From Sclerurus mexicanus (taxonomy: Eukaryota; Chordata; Aves; Passeriformes; Furnariidae): a stretch of DNA of 64,000 bases. The stretch covers positions 232,980 to 296,979 of the forward strand of contig VWZF01002935.1 in the NCBI GenBank assembly GCA_013396755.1, read 5' to 3'. Shown here piece after piece: positions 35,210 to 47,600 of this stretch. The translations under genes were made by a program, and so were the position numbers. The notes under the pieces are model-generated. The model was not told the origin of the DNA, made no database searches, and worked only from the letters and a program-made list of their open reading frames with translations. Numbering within the stretch: the stretch's first letter is position 1; each line of letters starts with the position of its first letter.

Positions 35210-38200
35210 TTTTAGCTTTTGATTGTACAGAAATTTACTGACAGTAGGAAAGAAATAAACTGGCTGGATGAGTGCCAGAACAGCAGGGAAGAGCTGTCTT
35301 TAGAACAAATTCACAACCTACATTTTGTTTTGTCAAATTCGGAAGTGCAAAGTGTAGAGCAACCATAGATCAGACTTCTCTGTAATCTCGGCCAGATTTT
35401 TACAGATTGACAATTTTAATTAAGAGTGTTTTGTTTAATTGCTTTTGGCTTTACACCTGAGAGTGTTCACAGGCCTGTGCAGGTTTAGACTGCAATTATG
35501 CAGGGTTTTTTTTTTTCTGAAATATAATTGTTGGTCATTAAAAAAAATTGAAGTAAATGTTATGAAGGCTTTTAATTTTCATTCCTGTTCAGGAAGTTCC
35601 CAGATCATCTCTTAGGCTTACATAAGTTATTTTTAACCGTTTCTTACATTTCAAAACCTCTCATTGTAAAGGAAGAGTGCACCCTAAAACCATAAGGATT
35701 GCCATTTTGCAGTTATTATGGGCTGGTGATCTCTTCAGTTCTAAGTAGAGGAAGTCATTGTGTTTGTTCTCTGTGTCAGGTTTGTAACAGCAGCTGATGT
35801 AACAGTTGGTAAAGGCTGAAATCCTGTAATCTGTATGGAATAGGTGGGGGTCTATAGCGAGAAAGGTATCAATTATCTTTCTCTGTATCCTTCAGGGAGT
35901 TACAATTATTATTTCTCCATACAGTAGGTGGAGACAAAGACCTCGTGAATTTTATCATGTTTCCTCAGACTGACTTTATTAGCTGTGCTTGGGCTCTCAT
36001 GATTTTTGGTATTATTAAATCCCTTTACTAAAATAACCACTACCAAACAGTTTTATCCCAGGAGTTGTAAATTTATGTTCACATTAAGTGCTGCAATTAT
36101 TTTGCTGGCTACTGTTGATAACTGTTGGTTCTCTCAAATATCAGGGCTGATTTGGAGATTGATCTGTGAAACCTCTCTGTGCAAGTTCAGATCTGTTGTA
36201 GGCCCAAAATTCAGAGGTCAAAGCACACCCAGGACTGATTTCAAGTTTGAACATATCTTGAAATTCCCAGTGGTGTGGGAGTTGGATCTCTGTGCAGACT
36301 GGAAGGCTGAGGTGTGGTCTGCCTCTTTTTATAAAGTGGGTTTATATGTGTATGTATGTTTGTATAAATCCAGTGCATGTTTGCAGGTGGGTGTTTGTGT
36401 GCTCACAGCGTGTCTGGCCGGACACAGAATATGGCATTGGCGTCCTGCCCCTGCCTGAGCTGAGAACTTCCAGTATGATTTGGAGTGGTGGAACAATTGG
36501 GGTGCAATCCATAAAGTGGGAGAGATGGTTTGGTAACTTTTCAGAAGGGATATGAAGCTTGCAAATTTCTCAAATCCATTGGCTGACTATTTCAAGTCAG
36601 AAATAATCTGTAGGTGTATTTTTATTTTAGTCTCCTTAATATCATTTCCAGTGGGCTGTTGATGCTGTTTGATAGGGGAAGTCTCCTTACCATGAGCATC
36701 ACGCTGTGTACACCAAAGCTGACTGAAATAGTCACAGCAGAGGTGGATTTCCAAGTGTATGACAGTGCAGGGTGTGTTTCCCCCACTACATTGGACGGAC
36801 AGCAGGTTGCCTCAGGAGGGAAGGCTTTGTCGCATCTGTTCCTCATGCTCAGCTAAGATTACAGTTTGACTAAGCCCTGTGATTTCAGCAGATCCCTCGT
36901 TCATAGATCCCAGACTGGTGTGGTGAAAGTTTCCATGCTTCTTAAAAACACAGAGAGTTTACCTATTGAGTTGTGTTTGTGACAGCACAGATTCAAGAAT
37001 GCCGAGTGGAATTTTACCCAGTGAGCAGGAGGTGGAGAGGAGCCCACGTGTCAGGGTGAGGTCAGATACCTGAGTTCAGGAGCCATTTAAGCAAACCTTT
37101 AAGAAGGGATTTCTTGCTGCCTCAAAAAGTTTGAGAAGGGATGCTATCAATGCCTCTGTTCCTGTCCAGGGAGGCTTGATAGTTGGGAGGACATTTGCAT
37201 TCTGACAAGGGATGCTTGGGATTAAGTTTAAAGCAGAAAAAGGAGTTGTTCTCTGTTCAGTTCCTTGTTATGCCAGGTATCTTTGTGCAAATGGGACATA
37301 TCTTCTAATGTCACTGGAATCCTGTCAAAATCTCTGTCTCGTACACAAGAGTTGTATATATCCTGGTTTTTCACTTGTGGGCAGTGTATGCTGTAGAAAG
37401 TCAAAATGGATGTTATTATTAAATACAGCTCAAATGAAGAGGCAATGAGCAGAGCAGTTTTCCAAAATTAAGACAAAACAGGTCTTGGAGGTAACTGATA
37501 CGCAGAGTCAGTGCCTGCTGCAGTATCACGTCTGTTCTGGGGAGGTGGGTATTTTGCAGGGCATCTATTTGAATAAATCAAAATATCCTCCTGTAAACAT
37601 CAGTGGGAAGCTGAGAATGACATACAAGTGGGTGTGTGGATCTTTCCTCCAGTGAAGCACAGAGCCTGTCCTTCCAGTGCCACTCAAGCAGAGGCAGAAA
37701 GTCTGAACATCTTAATGCCACTTTAACTCTCAGGGACAGAAGCAGCACCTAGCTCTTCAAATGCAACGTGGTGTTGTCCCATTTTGACCCACTGGGCTAA
37801 TCACAAGGACTGAACAGGAATCCTGACTTGGAGAATACACGGTGATAGTGAAACGGCAGTGTTACTGCTTGGTGCAAGAATTGCTTCTACTGGTCTCAGC
37901 GCTGTGGTTCATCAGGGTTTCTTCTATGCTCTTTGCTCTAAGAGCGTAATTTAATTTAAAATGTCAAGATCTGTGTAATAAACTGAGTTAGATCATTAAC
38001 AGACATAAACTATTCTATTCCTGAGGCTTGCAACACTAGCCAGTGTAAATCCAGCACACTGCATCCTCACCCAAGAATGCTGCCAGGGCTGGGAGCTCTG
38101 GAGAAGCCGTGCTTTTGCTGAATCCATCTGAACTTTGCTAGATTCAGCAAATAAGATGTTGAGGAGCCCAGAGCCAAAGCGGGGTGTCACACTGGTGGCT

Positions 38201-41200
38201 CATTCTCTGGCTGCGTCCACCTGCATCTTCTCTTTGTCCCCCAGACGCTGATCAAAGCTGTGCTCTGTGAGGGAGCTTGGGCACAAGGTGTGTGCTCCGT
38301 GGGGCTGTGGCAGTGCAGAGCATGTTGCATGGAGCAGGGATGTCTGTGGCTTTTGGCTTGAACCTGTGACACCACAGCCTCCTCCCCTCTTCCAAGTACT
38401 CCATCATTTGCTGAGGCTTCCCTCCTGTCTTAACAGAAATCGCAACTGAGAAGTCAAAAACCAGTCGATGCTATGGAACAACGCTTGTAGAATTTAAAAT
38501 ACATTCTTTTCTGTTTGTTGTTCAGTATTTCTTACAAAATTGTAGACAAAGATCAGTATAAATGCTGTCCAACTTATTGGTTTTCTGTGTACAGATTTCC
38601 CTTATGTTCCTCTAGAAATACCTGTACATGATTTATATGTGGTATTATTCATATTCCATATCAATGGCAAGCATAAGTGATGAGGAAGGAAAAACCCAGC
38701 AAGTTAGTATATTTGGTTATCTCCTCTCTGGTTTAAAAATGCCCTTGGAAGTGGAAGGATAATGAATGGTGTGCTGTCAGTTTGATTTTTAAGGGCATGT
38801 GGATAGCATCTGGTGGGCTTGAAAAATGAAGCTGCCATAGGTGCAGACTTTCCGTGCTAATGGCTGGGGCAGGGAGGTACAAAGAGCTGTAAACACAGAG
38901 GGAAGACACTGGGATGGACAGCTTCATTCCAGAGTGCAGTTAAATGTTTGTGTTGGCTCTGCTGTTCCTGTTGGCTTGCATTTAAAGGATGCAGGCTGCT
39001 CTGGGAAAGGAGGAATGAAGTGTCAAAAGAGGCTGGAGGGAGACTTCTTTGAGAGAGGTTGAATTTGAGAGCCAGTGAGTGAGTGGGCAAGTGTACTGTT
39101 AACTTAGAAGGAAGTAAACTTCCTTTGTGCACATTATTTTGTGCACAGAGGGCTGAATCCTGGGAGATGCTGAGGATTAAGTGTTTTTGATAAAATGTTC
39201 TTTTGTGGATTCAACTTCAAGTTGCCTTGGGTTTTCTTCTCCAGATATGCCAAAGATCTGGCTCTGTCTGTGATGCTAGTTTTGCTCAAATTATTTATCA
39301 AACTGCTTTGTAATGTCTGACTCAAACGCATGTAACATTTGCCTAAAAAATGTGTTCTGGGAACGAAAGCCCTCGCTTGAAGTCTCTGCTATTAAATCTT
39401 TGCTGAGGGGCAGGGAGAGGCTGTGAGTTTTTTGGCAAAGTTAATAAAATGTGTGGATTAGTGAAGTGCTGATTAGTGAGGTTCTGTTGTCGACAGAAAC
39501 ATTCCTGCCTTAGCTGAAACCCAGATAGAAAGCTGCCCGCCTGGATCGTGGAAAGTGGTTCATGTTGCTGGTTTGCTGCACTGTGTTGCTGAGGCTGCAG
39601 CAAAGTGAATCTTACCAATGTCTTGAAGTGTAATTAACTCTGTTGTTCCATGTAAATATTTGAGGACTGCTCATTTGGTCTCTACAGGGGCCTGCTTAAA
39701 ACAGTTTTTGCCAAAGAGCTCAAAGGCCAGTAGGAATGTGTGTGCATTAATAAACTTCTCTTTGTCCTGGACTTGATCCAGAGCTTATAGAGGGCAGATA
39801 GGATGAGATCTTCCCATCTCATGTATTTACAGGAGAGCTCAGAGCGCTCGATCGAGGCTTCATTGGGCTGTCAGAGTGCCTGGGGTTTAGTTTAGATATG
39901 AAACAGTGCAGGACGTCAACACAAAAGGCAAAGGGACCCAGGTACTGGAAGGGCTGAGGGAAAGAAAAGGAATAGAGTTCATGAGAAAAACTGTGGACTC
40001 TGTTATCCTCATATGTTACATAAAAATGATGCCTTTTTTGAGGTGTAGAGCTTCCATTTTTTGTTCCCAAGCATCAGCTTAAATGATCAGAATTAATTTT
40101 GGTCAAAACAAAACTCTCAAGGAAATTAAGTTTTATTTTCTTGCAATCATTGTCCTTTTTGGGGATGATAAAATGTACTTTCTGCTGCAAGTTTTTTTCT
40201 GTTTTCTTAAAAAGCAAATCCTTATTCCTGAGATCTGAAATATTTCTTTCAGAAATGGAGTGTGCTTCCCTTAGGAAATGTCAAATTGCTTCCGAGGCAT
40301 TGCTTGTTACATTCTCTGGGTCTGGGCTCCCCAGAAGGCCTGTTTTTGTTCTGTCTCCCCTTTCTGAAGACTCTGGTCCTCCTGCTTTAGCAAGAAAAGC
40401 TGTGGCAGGGTAAGAATGCGGCCATTCAGCAGCAGATGGTCAGTGTCCACGGGCCCAGACTACAACTCCCATCAGATCCACTGGCAGTGTTTCCAAATGA
40501 AAATTACTCTTCTGCCAAAGGGGAATTTTATTTTTTTTGTTGGCATTTTGAATTTTCACCAGAAGTGCCTTCCTCTGGTGAGCTCTGCTTCTGAGCAGCT
40601 CCCTCAGCTCCTGCAGCAGGGAAGACGAGCGGGATCGTGCAGTGATTGCACAGCAGGGGAAGCAGCACAGACCAAACAGTGCTGGGAACTGAGGATCAAA
40701 TTCCCATTATAGTTCTGCCTTGCTCTGGTGATTTCTTGGTAATTCAATTAGTCCATGTTAATTTTGACCCCACTGTAAAGTATACTGTAATAATGACACC
40801 TATTTCCTATGGCTGTCATCCATTTTATAATTTTCTGTAAAGTACCTTGAGATCCTTGGATCTTAAATTGCTGATTACTCCTGTTAATGGGGTTGTCCAG
40901 CTTGGTCTTCAGATCACTGTCAAAGCTGCAGACAAAGGTAAGCTGCACAGTGAAGATGTTTGTCTGTAGCCTTGAAACTGCTCATGAATTAACTTTTTGT
41001 TCTCTAAAGATGTGTGCTCTGTATTTTCAATAAAACAAACACTGGGACACAGTATCTGCATGGGAATGGCCATTCTAAACATATTAAAAAAAAGAAGCCA
41101 GTAATGGAAAAAGATGGCAGAAGGAAGCTCTGTTGAATGAGTGGGGGTTGTTTGGTGCTCTAGCAAATCAGTCTTTCATCTCAATCCAAGTTGTCCCTGG

Positions 41201-41240
41201 ATGCCACGTACACACCGTGCTCTTGAGTTGCATAACAATA
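35210..41240. other. Gene-poor stretch, no supported gene
   Basis: Several open frames of 60-150 codons occur, but they lack domain signatures and consistent splice partners. No RAB11FIP4 exon (Rab11-binding C-terminus or coiled coil) was recognised. No clear transposon was seen. Confidence 0.5.
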
Positions 41241-41307
41241 CACCCCAGGTCATTAGGGATTTATTTTTGAAGCCGTGCTCCTTCCCTCATAACACCTTTG
41301 GTGTGAG

Positions 41308-41594
41308 TGTAAAAGATGCAGCTTCCTTGGCCCTCCGAAAGCAGCCAGGCGTCCGTGTCCTGGCACTTTTTGTCTGGGAGCAATCTTCGTCCAAATTGAA
41401 TTCAAGGAAAAAACTGAAAATTTTCCCATGGTGCTTCTGCCCACGAACGATCGCTGTTTTCTCCAAGAAGGAAGCCCGCAGCCTTTGGCTCTTGGGTGCA
41501 AAAGATGCGGCTTCCTCGGCCCTCCGAAAGCAGCCAGGCGTCCGTGTCCTGGCACTTTTTGTCTGGCAGCAATCTTCGTCCGTATTGAATTCGG
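41308..41594. repeat. Satellite A: two partial copies of a ~189-bp unit
   Basis: A block starting AAAAGATGCAGCTTCCTTGG at 41311 and ending near GAATTC at 41403 recurs at 41500-41592 with few changes (GATGCGGCTTCCTCGG, same CAGCCAGGCGTCCGTGTCC core). The spacing is 189 bp. The 95 bp between the copies (41404-41499) would be the rest of the monomer. The second copy joins Satellite B at its GAATTC end. Both strands show open frames through it, explained by the repeat. Confidence 0.8.
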
Positions 41595-42039
41595 CCAGAA
41601 GCCGCACGCTAACCCTAGCCTGTACTTTAACGATAGCCCCAACCCTACCAACTGCCCCTCCGCTGCCACTCCCCCAATAACTGCTCCCCAGAACTCCCAC
41701 CGCCGATAGAAACACCTGCCTCTAGGCAACACAACCGCACAGTCCTCCTGGTCCGAGCACCAGCCAGAAGCCGCATGCTAACACTAGCCGGTACCGTAAC
41801 CATAGCCCCAACCCTCATAACGGCCCCTCTGCCTCCGCTACTCCAAAAACCGCTCCCCGGAACTCACACCGCTAATAACAACCATTTCCCATAGGCAAAA
41901 CAACCACGCAGTCCCCCTGGACTAGCACCAGCCAGAAGCCGGACGCTAACCCTAGCCAGTACCGTAACTCTAGCCCAAAACCTACCCACCGCCCCTCCGC
42001 TGCTGCTCCCCCAATAACCGTTCCCTGGACCTCCCATCA

Positions 42040-42202
42040 NCGTCCGTATTGAATTCGGCCAGAAGCCGCACGCTAACCCTAGCCTGTACTTTAACGATAG
42101 CCCCAACCCTACCAACTGCCCCTCCGCTGCCACTCCCCCAATAACTGCTCCCCAGAACTCCCACCGCCGATAGAAACACCTGCCTCTAGGCAACACAACC
42201 GC
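42040..42202. other. Single-N join followed by an exact 162-bp duplicate
   Basis: An N at 42040 is followed by 42041-42202, identical to 41577-41738. The copy begins in Satellite A (CGTCCGTATTGAATTC) in the middle of a Satellite B array. This is most simply a contig overlap left unmerged by the assembler rather than a biological duplication. Confidence 0.7.
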
Positions 42203-42503
42203 GCAGTCCCCCTGGCCCTAGCACCAGCCAGAAGCCGGACGCTAACCCTAGCCTGTACCATAACCCTAGCCCCAACCCAACCCCCTGCCCCTCCACCACT
42301 GCTCCCCCATTAACTGCTGCCTGGAACTCCCATCACCGCTATCAACCCCTGCCGCTAGGCAACTGAACCGCGCAGTCCCCCTGGCCCTAGCACCAGCCAG
42401 AAGGCGGACACTAACCCTAGCCAGTACCGCAAGCCTAACCCCAACCCGACCCCTGACCCTCCGCCACTGCTCCCCAAATAACCACTGCCGGTAACTCCCA
42501 CCG

Positions 42504-43446
42504 NNNNNNNNNNNNNNNNNNNNNNNNNNNNNNNNNNNNNNNNNNNNNNNNNNNNNNNNNNNNNNNNNNNNNNNNNNNNNNNNNNNNNNNNNNNNNNNNN
42601 NNNNNNNNNNNNNNNNNNNNNNNNNNNNNNNNNNNNNNNNNNNNNNNNNNNNNNNNNNNNNNNNNNNNNNNNNNNNNNNNNNNNNNNNNNNNNNNNNNNN
42701 NNNNNNNNNNNNNNNNNNNNNNNNNNNNNNNNNNNNNNNNNNNNNNNNNNNNNNNNNNNNNNNNNNNNNNNNNNNNNNNNNNNNNNNNNNNNNNNNNNNN
42801 NNNNNNNNNNNNNNNNNNNNNNNNNNNNNNNNNNNNNNNNNNNNNNNNNNNNNNNNNNNNNNNNNNNNNNNNNNNNNNNNNNNNNNNNNNNNNNNNNNNN
42901 NNNNNNNNNNNNNNNNNNNNNNNNNNNNNNNNNNNNNNNNNNNNNNNNNNNNNNNNNNNNNNNNNNNNNNNNNNNNNNNNNNNNNNNNNNNNNNNNNNNN
43001 NNNNNNNNNNNNNNNNNNNNNNNNNNNNNNNNNNNNNNNNNNNNNNNNNNNNNNNNNNNNNNNNNNNNNNNNNNNNNNNNNNNNNNNNNNNNNNNNNNNN
43101 NNNNNNNNNNNNNNNNNNNNNNNNNNNNNNNNNNNNNNNNNNNNNNNNNNNNNNNNNNNNNNNNNNNNNNNNNNNNNNNNNNNNNNNNNNNNNNNNNNNN
43201 NNNNNNNNNNNNNNNNNNNNNNNNNNNNNNNNNNNNNNNNNNNNNNNNNNNNNNNNNNNNNNNNNNNNNNNNNNNNNNNNNNNNNNNNNNNNNNNNNNNN
43301 NNNNNNNNNNNNNNNNNNNNNNNNNNNNNNNNNNNNNNNNNNNNNNNNNNNNNNNNNNNNNNNNNNNNNNNNNNNNNNNNNNNNNNNNNNNNNNNNNNNN
43401 NNNNNNNNNNNNNNNNNNNNNNNNNNNNNNNNNNNNNNNNNNNNNN
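42504..43446. other. Assembly gap (943 N) inside Satellite B
   Basis: The run of N has Satellite B monomers on both sides, so the real array is probably longer or shorter than shown. Frames crossing it are artefacts. Confidence 0.98.
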
Positions 43447-43920
43447 CCTAGCACCAGCCAGAAGCCGGACGCTAACCCTAGCCGGTACCGTAACCCTAGC
43501 TGGTACCGTAACCCTAGCCACAACCCGACCCCCTGACCCTCCACCACCTCTCCCCTAATAACCGCTGCCCAGAACTCCCACCACTGTTAACAAACCCTGC
43601 GACTACGCAACACAACCGTGCAGTCTCCCTGGCCCTAGCACCAGCCAGAAGCCGGACGCTAACCCTAGCCGGTACTGTAACCCTAGACCCAAGCCGACAC
43701 CCTACCCCTCCACCACTGCTCCCCCAACAACCGCTGCCCGGAACTCCCACCGCCGCTAACAACCCCTGCCACTAGGCAATACAACCGCGCAGTCCTCCTG
43801 GCCCTAGGAACTCCCACCGCCGCGAGTCTAACCCTTCCCGGTACCAAAACCCTAGGCCCAACCTGACTCCCTAACCCTCCGCCACCACTCCCCCAATAAA
43901 CCCCTCCCGGAACTACCACC

Positions 43921-43993
43921 NACCCAAGCCGACACCCTACCCCTCCACCACTGCTCCCCCAACAACCGCTGCCCGGAACTCCCACCGCCGCTA
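43921..43993. other. Single-N join followed by a 72-bp exact duplicate
   Basis: After the N at 43921, bases 43922-43993 equal 43687-43758. The monomer before the N breaks off in mid-unit (GGAACTACCACC), so this is another unmerged contig end in the satellite. Confidence 0.65.
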
Positions 43994-46900
43994 TCAACCC
44001 CTGCCACTAAGCAAAACAACCACGCAGTCGCCCTGGTCCTATGACCAGCCAGGAGCCGGATGCTAACCCTAGCCGGTACCATAACCCTAGCCCCAATGAG
44101 ACCACCTATCCCTCTGCCAACGCTCCCTCAATAAACGCGGCCCGGAACTCCCACCGCCACTAACATCTGCTGCTCCTAGGCAGCACAACTGCACAGTCCC
44201 CGTGGCCCTAGCACCAGCCAGAAGCCGGACACCAACCCTAGCCGGTACCATAACCCTAGCCAGTACCGTAACTCTAGCCCCAAGCCGACCCCCTGCCCCT
44301 CCGCCACCGCTCCCCCAATAACCGCTGCCTGGACCTCACACCACCTCTAACAACCACTGCCCCTAGGCAACTCAACCACGCAGTCCCCCTGCAGGTCTGC
44401 TTTACCTGCTTTTCTTGTTTGCTGGTTTTTTCTCTCTCCCCCCTTCTTCCATCCCTGTTCAGCCATTCACAAAGTATTATTCATCAGGAACTTGAGCATC
44501 TCCATCGTGAGGAAAGGAGAAAAAAAAAAAAAAGCTTCTGGCGAGCCAGAACTTAATCACCCTATCCTGTTTGTCTGCCTTCTAAGAAAAATGTCTATGG
44601 TCTAATCACGATTCCCCAGTGCCCCATAAGCTGGGTCTAGCTGTGGTAATCAGAGCCTCATCCAGGGGCTGGCTGTCAGAGGTGGTTGTTAGCACAATTG
44701 ATGCAGCAGACATGTGTCTCAGCTGAACTCTGCCTGTACCTTTTGCAGAGCGAGCACTCATTTGTATACACAACATGGGAACGGGAGAGACTCCCCAGTT
44801 CCGCTGGCATCTCCTTTAACGAGCTATCATGATATTTCATGAAAGCAACAGGCACACTTTGAACTGTCACATCACTGCACAAGGCGCTGCTTCAGGAGCC
44901 ACAGGAACGCTCAGTTCAGTGTGCAGGCTGCAATGCTGCTGCAGCTCACTGGGCTGTGCCTGAGGGCCGTGTGGGGATAAATTAGTGAGGGACACAGAGG
45001 TACTTCTTGCTTGTATAATTAGGGCCATTTAAAATTTAAATAGCTAAAAAAACTGTCCCCCCCACCTTCAGAGAGAGATTTTTTGCAATGCTTTTGGAAA
45101 CGATTCCTACTTGTAACTCTTCCACAAAGAATATGCTTCTGGCAGTGCAGAATTTCCAGCAAATATCAAGCTCTTGAGTCAAACACCCAGAGGCCATCAT
45201 TAGGTTGAAAAGCACACAAACAAACTATTGTTAAAATTTGCTGATGCTGCTGGCATTGCCAAGGGGGCATCTTGTTGTTCTTTGCTCATGTAATTTAAAG
45301 TAATGAGAAAACTCAGAATGAAACAAATTAGGAGGCAGATCCTGTGAAAGGACCGAGCCCTCCTCTCTGCTGCAGCATCCAGTCTGTGCACAAAGGGGTC
45401 TGTGGCTGGATGGGCCAATGCATCCCAAATACTTGGTAGCAGCAGTAAGGGAATAGAAGGATGATATTAGGGGAGCAGAGAGGGGGAGAGGAAAAAAGAG
45501 AATTTTGAAAAATCTGAGGCCCACAGTTATATTTATGATTTAAATATTAAAGTCCCAATTGTATACGCATAAATCATTTCTTTTTCGCAATAAATTATCA
45601 CTAAACTCAGCTATCTCATGTGACAATGAATTGGAAAGTGCAGCATCCTGTACAGCCAACTAATTTTTTCCTCCTCTAAATATATTACACTGTTTAGATG
45701 AGACTACAGTTTTGTGAACAGTGTGTGTATCAATATGAAATGAATCACGCTCACACGTTCTTCTCAGGCCTTTATTTAACACCTCCTTTGCTCAGCCTTT
45801 GAAATATAAGAATATATCTTTGCTTGCTCTTAGTGGAAAGTCTGGTATGCAAGGAGTCCTTTGTACAGCTCAAACATCTCTCTGAAGGCCCTCAATATAT
45901 CAGAAAATCAAGCATGTGAAGCATCAGATTTCCATTTTTGAAGACCATTAAACTCTTTCCTGTAGTAAAAACAGAAGGGTGAGAAAGCTCTGGTAGAAAC
46001 AAGTGGTGTGTATTGTCTTCATTGCCAGGGCATCTGAGCACAGCAAAGCCAGGAACTTCCAGCATGTGTTTGCAGCACTGGGAAGTGTGTTTTATCCTTG
46101 TTTTGCCTTGCAGGGGAAGCTGGGCATGGCCACGGTAAGACATTTTCTGCGTCACTCACAGCAGGTCTGTGGGCAGTGGTTAATCTTTAAGCTGAGCCCT
46201 AAAAGGGACACTCAGGCATTCATCCCATCCACCTGTGCACGCTGGAGCTGCCCTAATCTCCTTAGGCAGCAGCTGTCTCCGAGGCCTTCAGGGACTTGGC
46301 TGTGGTTTCTTTAAAGCCAGGGCTGCTCGTGTCCTGCTGAGGTCTTCTGTGTGCCTGAGAACATATTCAGTCTGAAGTTGTGCATGTGGCTCACATACCT
46401 TTCGGACTCCTTTTCTGTGTTTTTGTTTTCAGTGTTGTGTTTCCAGTCTGATTTCAGTCCCCTGTTCCTATCATAGCACGCATGGTGTGAGTATTGGGCA
46501 CAACAACCTGATTATTTCAAGCTTCAGTCTGGCTTCCTTTTTATTTGTCCTTTTAAACCATGGTACTGGAGACTGGTAGCCATGGTAACCCCCTTATCTG
46601 TGTGGAGAAATAAATACTAAAAATTGCTTTTTTTACTATTTATATATAAAAATGCAGAAGCAAATAAAACCTGCAATATATGACTCACTTCATATTTTCA
46701 AGTCTCTTCTACTTCTGTTCAGTGTGAAACCAAATAATCTGAGGAAATCAAAACAAACCTAATTAAGGAATTAATAAACAAATTAAAATGGCTCCTTTTT
46801 GAGGGGGTTCAGCTGTTTTCAGCTCCTCCTGGCTTATGTACCCCAAAGAGGTGACAGTGTCACAGAGCACTCCAAAAAGAGCCAGATCTGGCCAAAGGTT

Positions 46901-47489
46901 TTGACTGAACTTTGCTGTTTTTCATGTCTTTGTTAATCATACTTTGTCCCACAAAAGGTATGTTTTCCATACCTTTGTATCAGCTCTTTAATTTAGAATA
47001 AGCTGAGAAGTGCACCTGCTCTCAGTAGAGTGAACCTTTCCAAGACAGAATTGCTGCAGGTGTAAAACCTTTAATTACTGCACCCTGACAGCTTGAGACT
47101 GGTGCATAATTCAGTGATTCCTCATAAAGCAAATCAATGTTTTCGTTTCAATTCCTATGTAAAATAACCTGAAAATTACTTCAAATACAGTTTTCTTTAT
47201 GTTCATTAGGTGATACTTGGCTGCAAATGTGTCTCTAATTTTTACTGCCTGGGTGTCATTGACTTCCTTTAAAGAGAATGTCACTGCAGTTCCACATACT
47301 CCGAGGACCCCTGGGATCAGATTCTAGGAAGGTGACTCAGACTGTCTCAAGGAATCTCTCATCCAAGATCTTCATTTACTTTCCAGTAACTGTGCTCCAG
47401 CTGGTGCCAAACCCATCTGCCTTTTGGAAATGATGATCTTTCTAGCATGTCTTTTTAGGCAAGTTCATTCATCCTTTCTCCACCTGCCA

Positions 47490-47600
47490 AGCTGGGGGGA
47501 CAAGGTTTTGTTGGGAGAGGCAATACCTTTTATTAGACCAACTGATAACGTGGATGGAAAAAGACGCACAAGTTTTTGACCACACTTGTGCCTGCCTCAC
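47490..47600. mobile_element. Old amniote interspersed repeat remnant (family uncertain)
   Basis: ACAAGGTTTTGTTGGGAGAG, GCAATACCTTTTATTAGACC, AACT and later AAGTTTTTGACCACACTTGT resemble a widely dispersed amniote repeat with the phrase 'taatatcttttattggaccaac ... agacaagctttcgag'. I recognise the phrase but cannot name the family with certainty. Confidence 0.4.

Larger units (their letters stand above)
41595..44395. repeat. Satellite B: ~169-bp tandem repeat with telomere-like motifs
   Basis: The landmark CAGCCAGAAGCCG recurs at 41761, 41929, 42225, 42394, 43455, 43642, 44046 and 44215. Uninterrupted spacings are 168-169 bp, with one of 187 bp. Each monomer holds ACGCTAACCCTAGCC and usually GGTACCGTAACCCTAGCC, then GCCCCTCCGCCACTGC, CCCAATAACCGCTGCC, GGAACTCCCACCGCC, CACTAGGCAACACAACCGCG and CAGTCCCCCTGG. 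TAACCCTA matches eight bases of a permuted vertebrate telomere repeat. Copies diverge by several percent. The array is strongly C-rich on the + strand and ends sharply at 44395 in unique sequence. Confidence 0.92.

Noticed and set aside
36006..36458. 150-codon plus-strand open frame
   Set aside because: No domain, no splice partners, hydrophobic/cysteine-rich random composition; such lengths are expected by chance in 64 kb.
41141..41732. 179- and 159-codon frames in the satellite flank, with repeated KDAAS-ALRKQPGVRVLALFV peptides
   Set aside because: The peptide repeat is the translation of the 189-bp Satellite A duplication; no start, domain or splice context supports a gene.
42355..44082. 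Minus-strand frames through the 169-bp repeat, including one across 943 Ns
   Set aside because: Tandem satellite and gap, with no coding signature.
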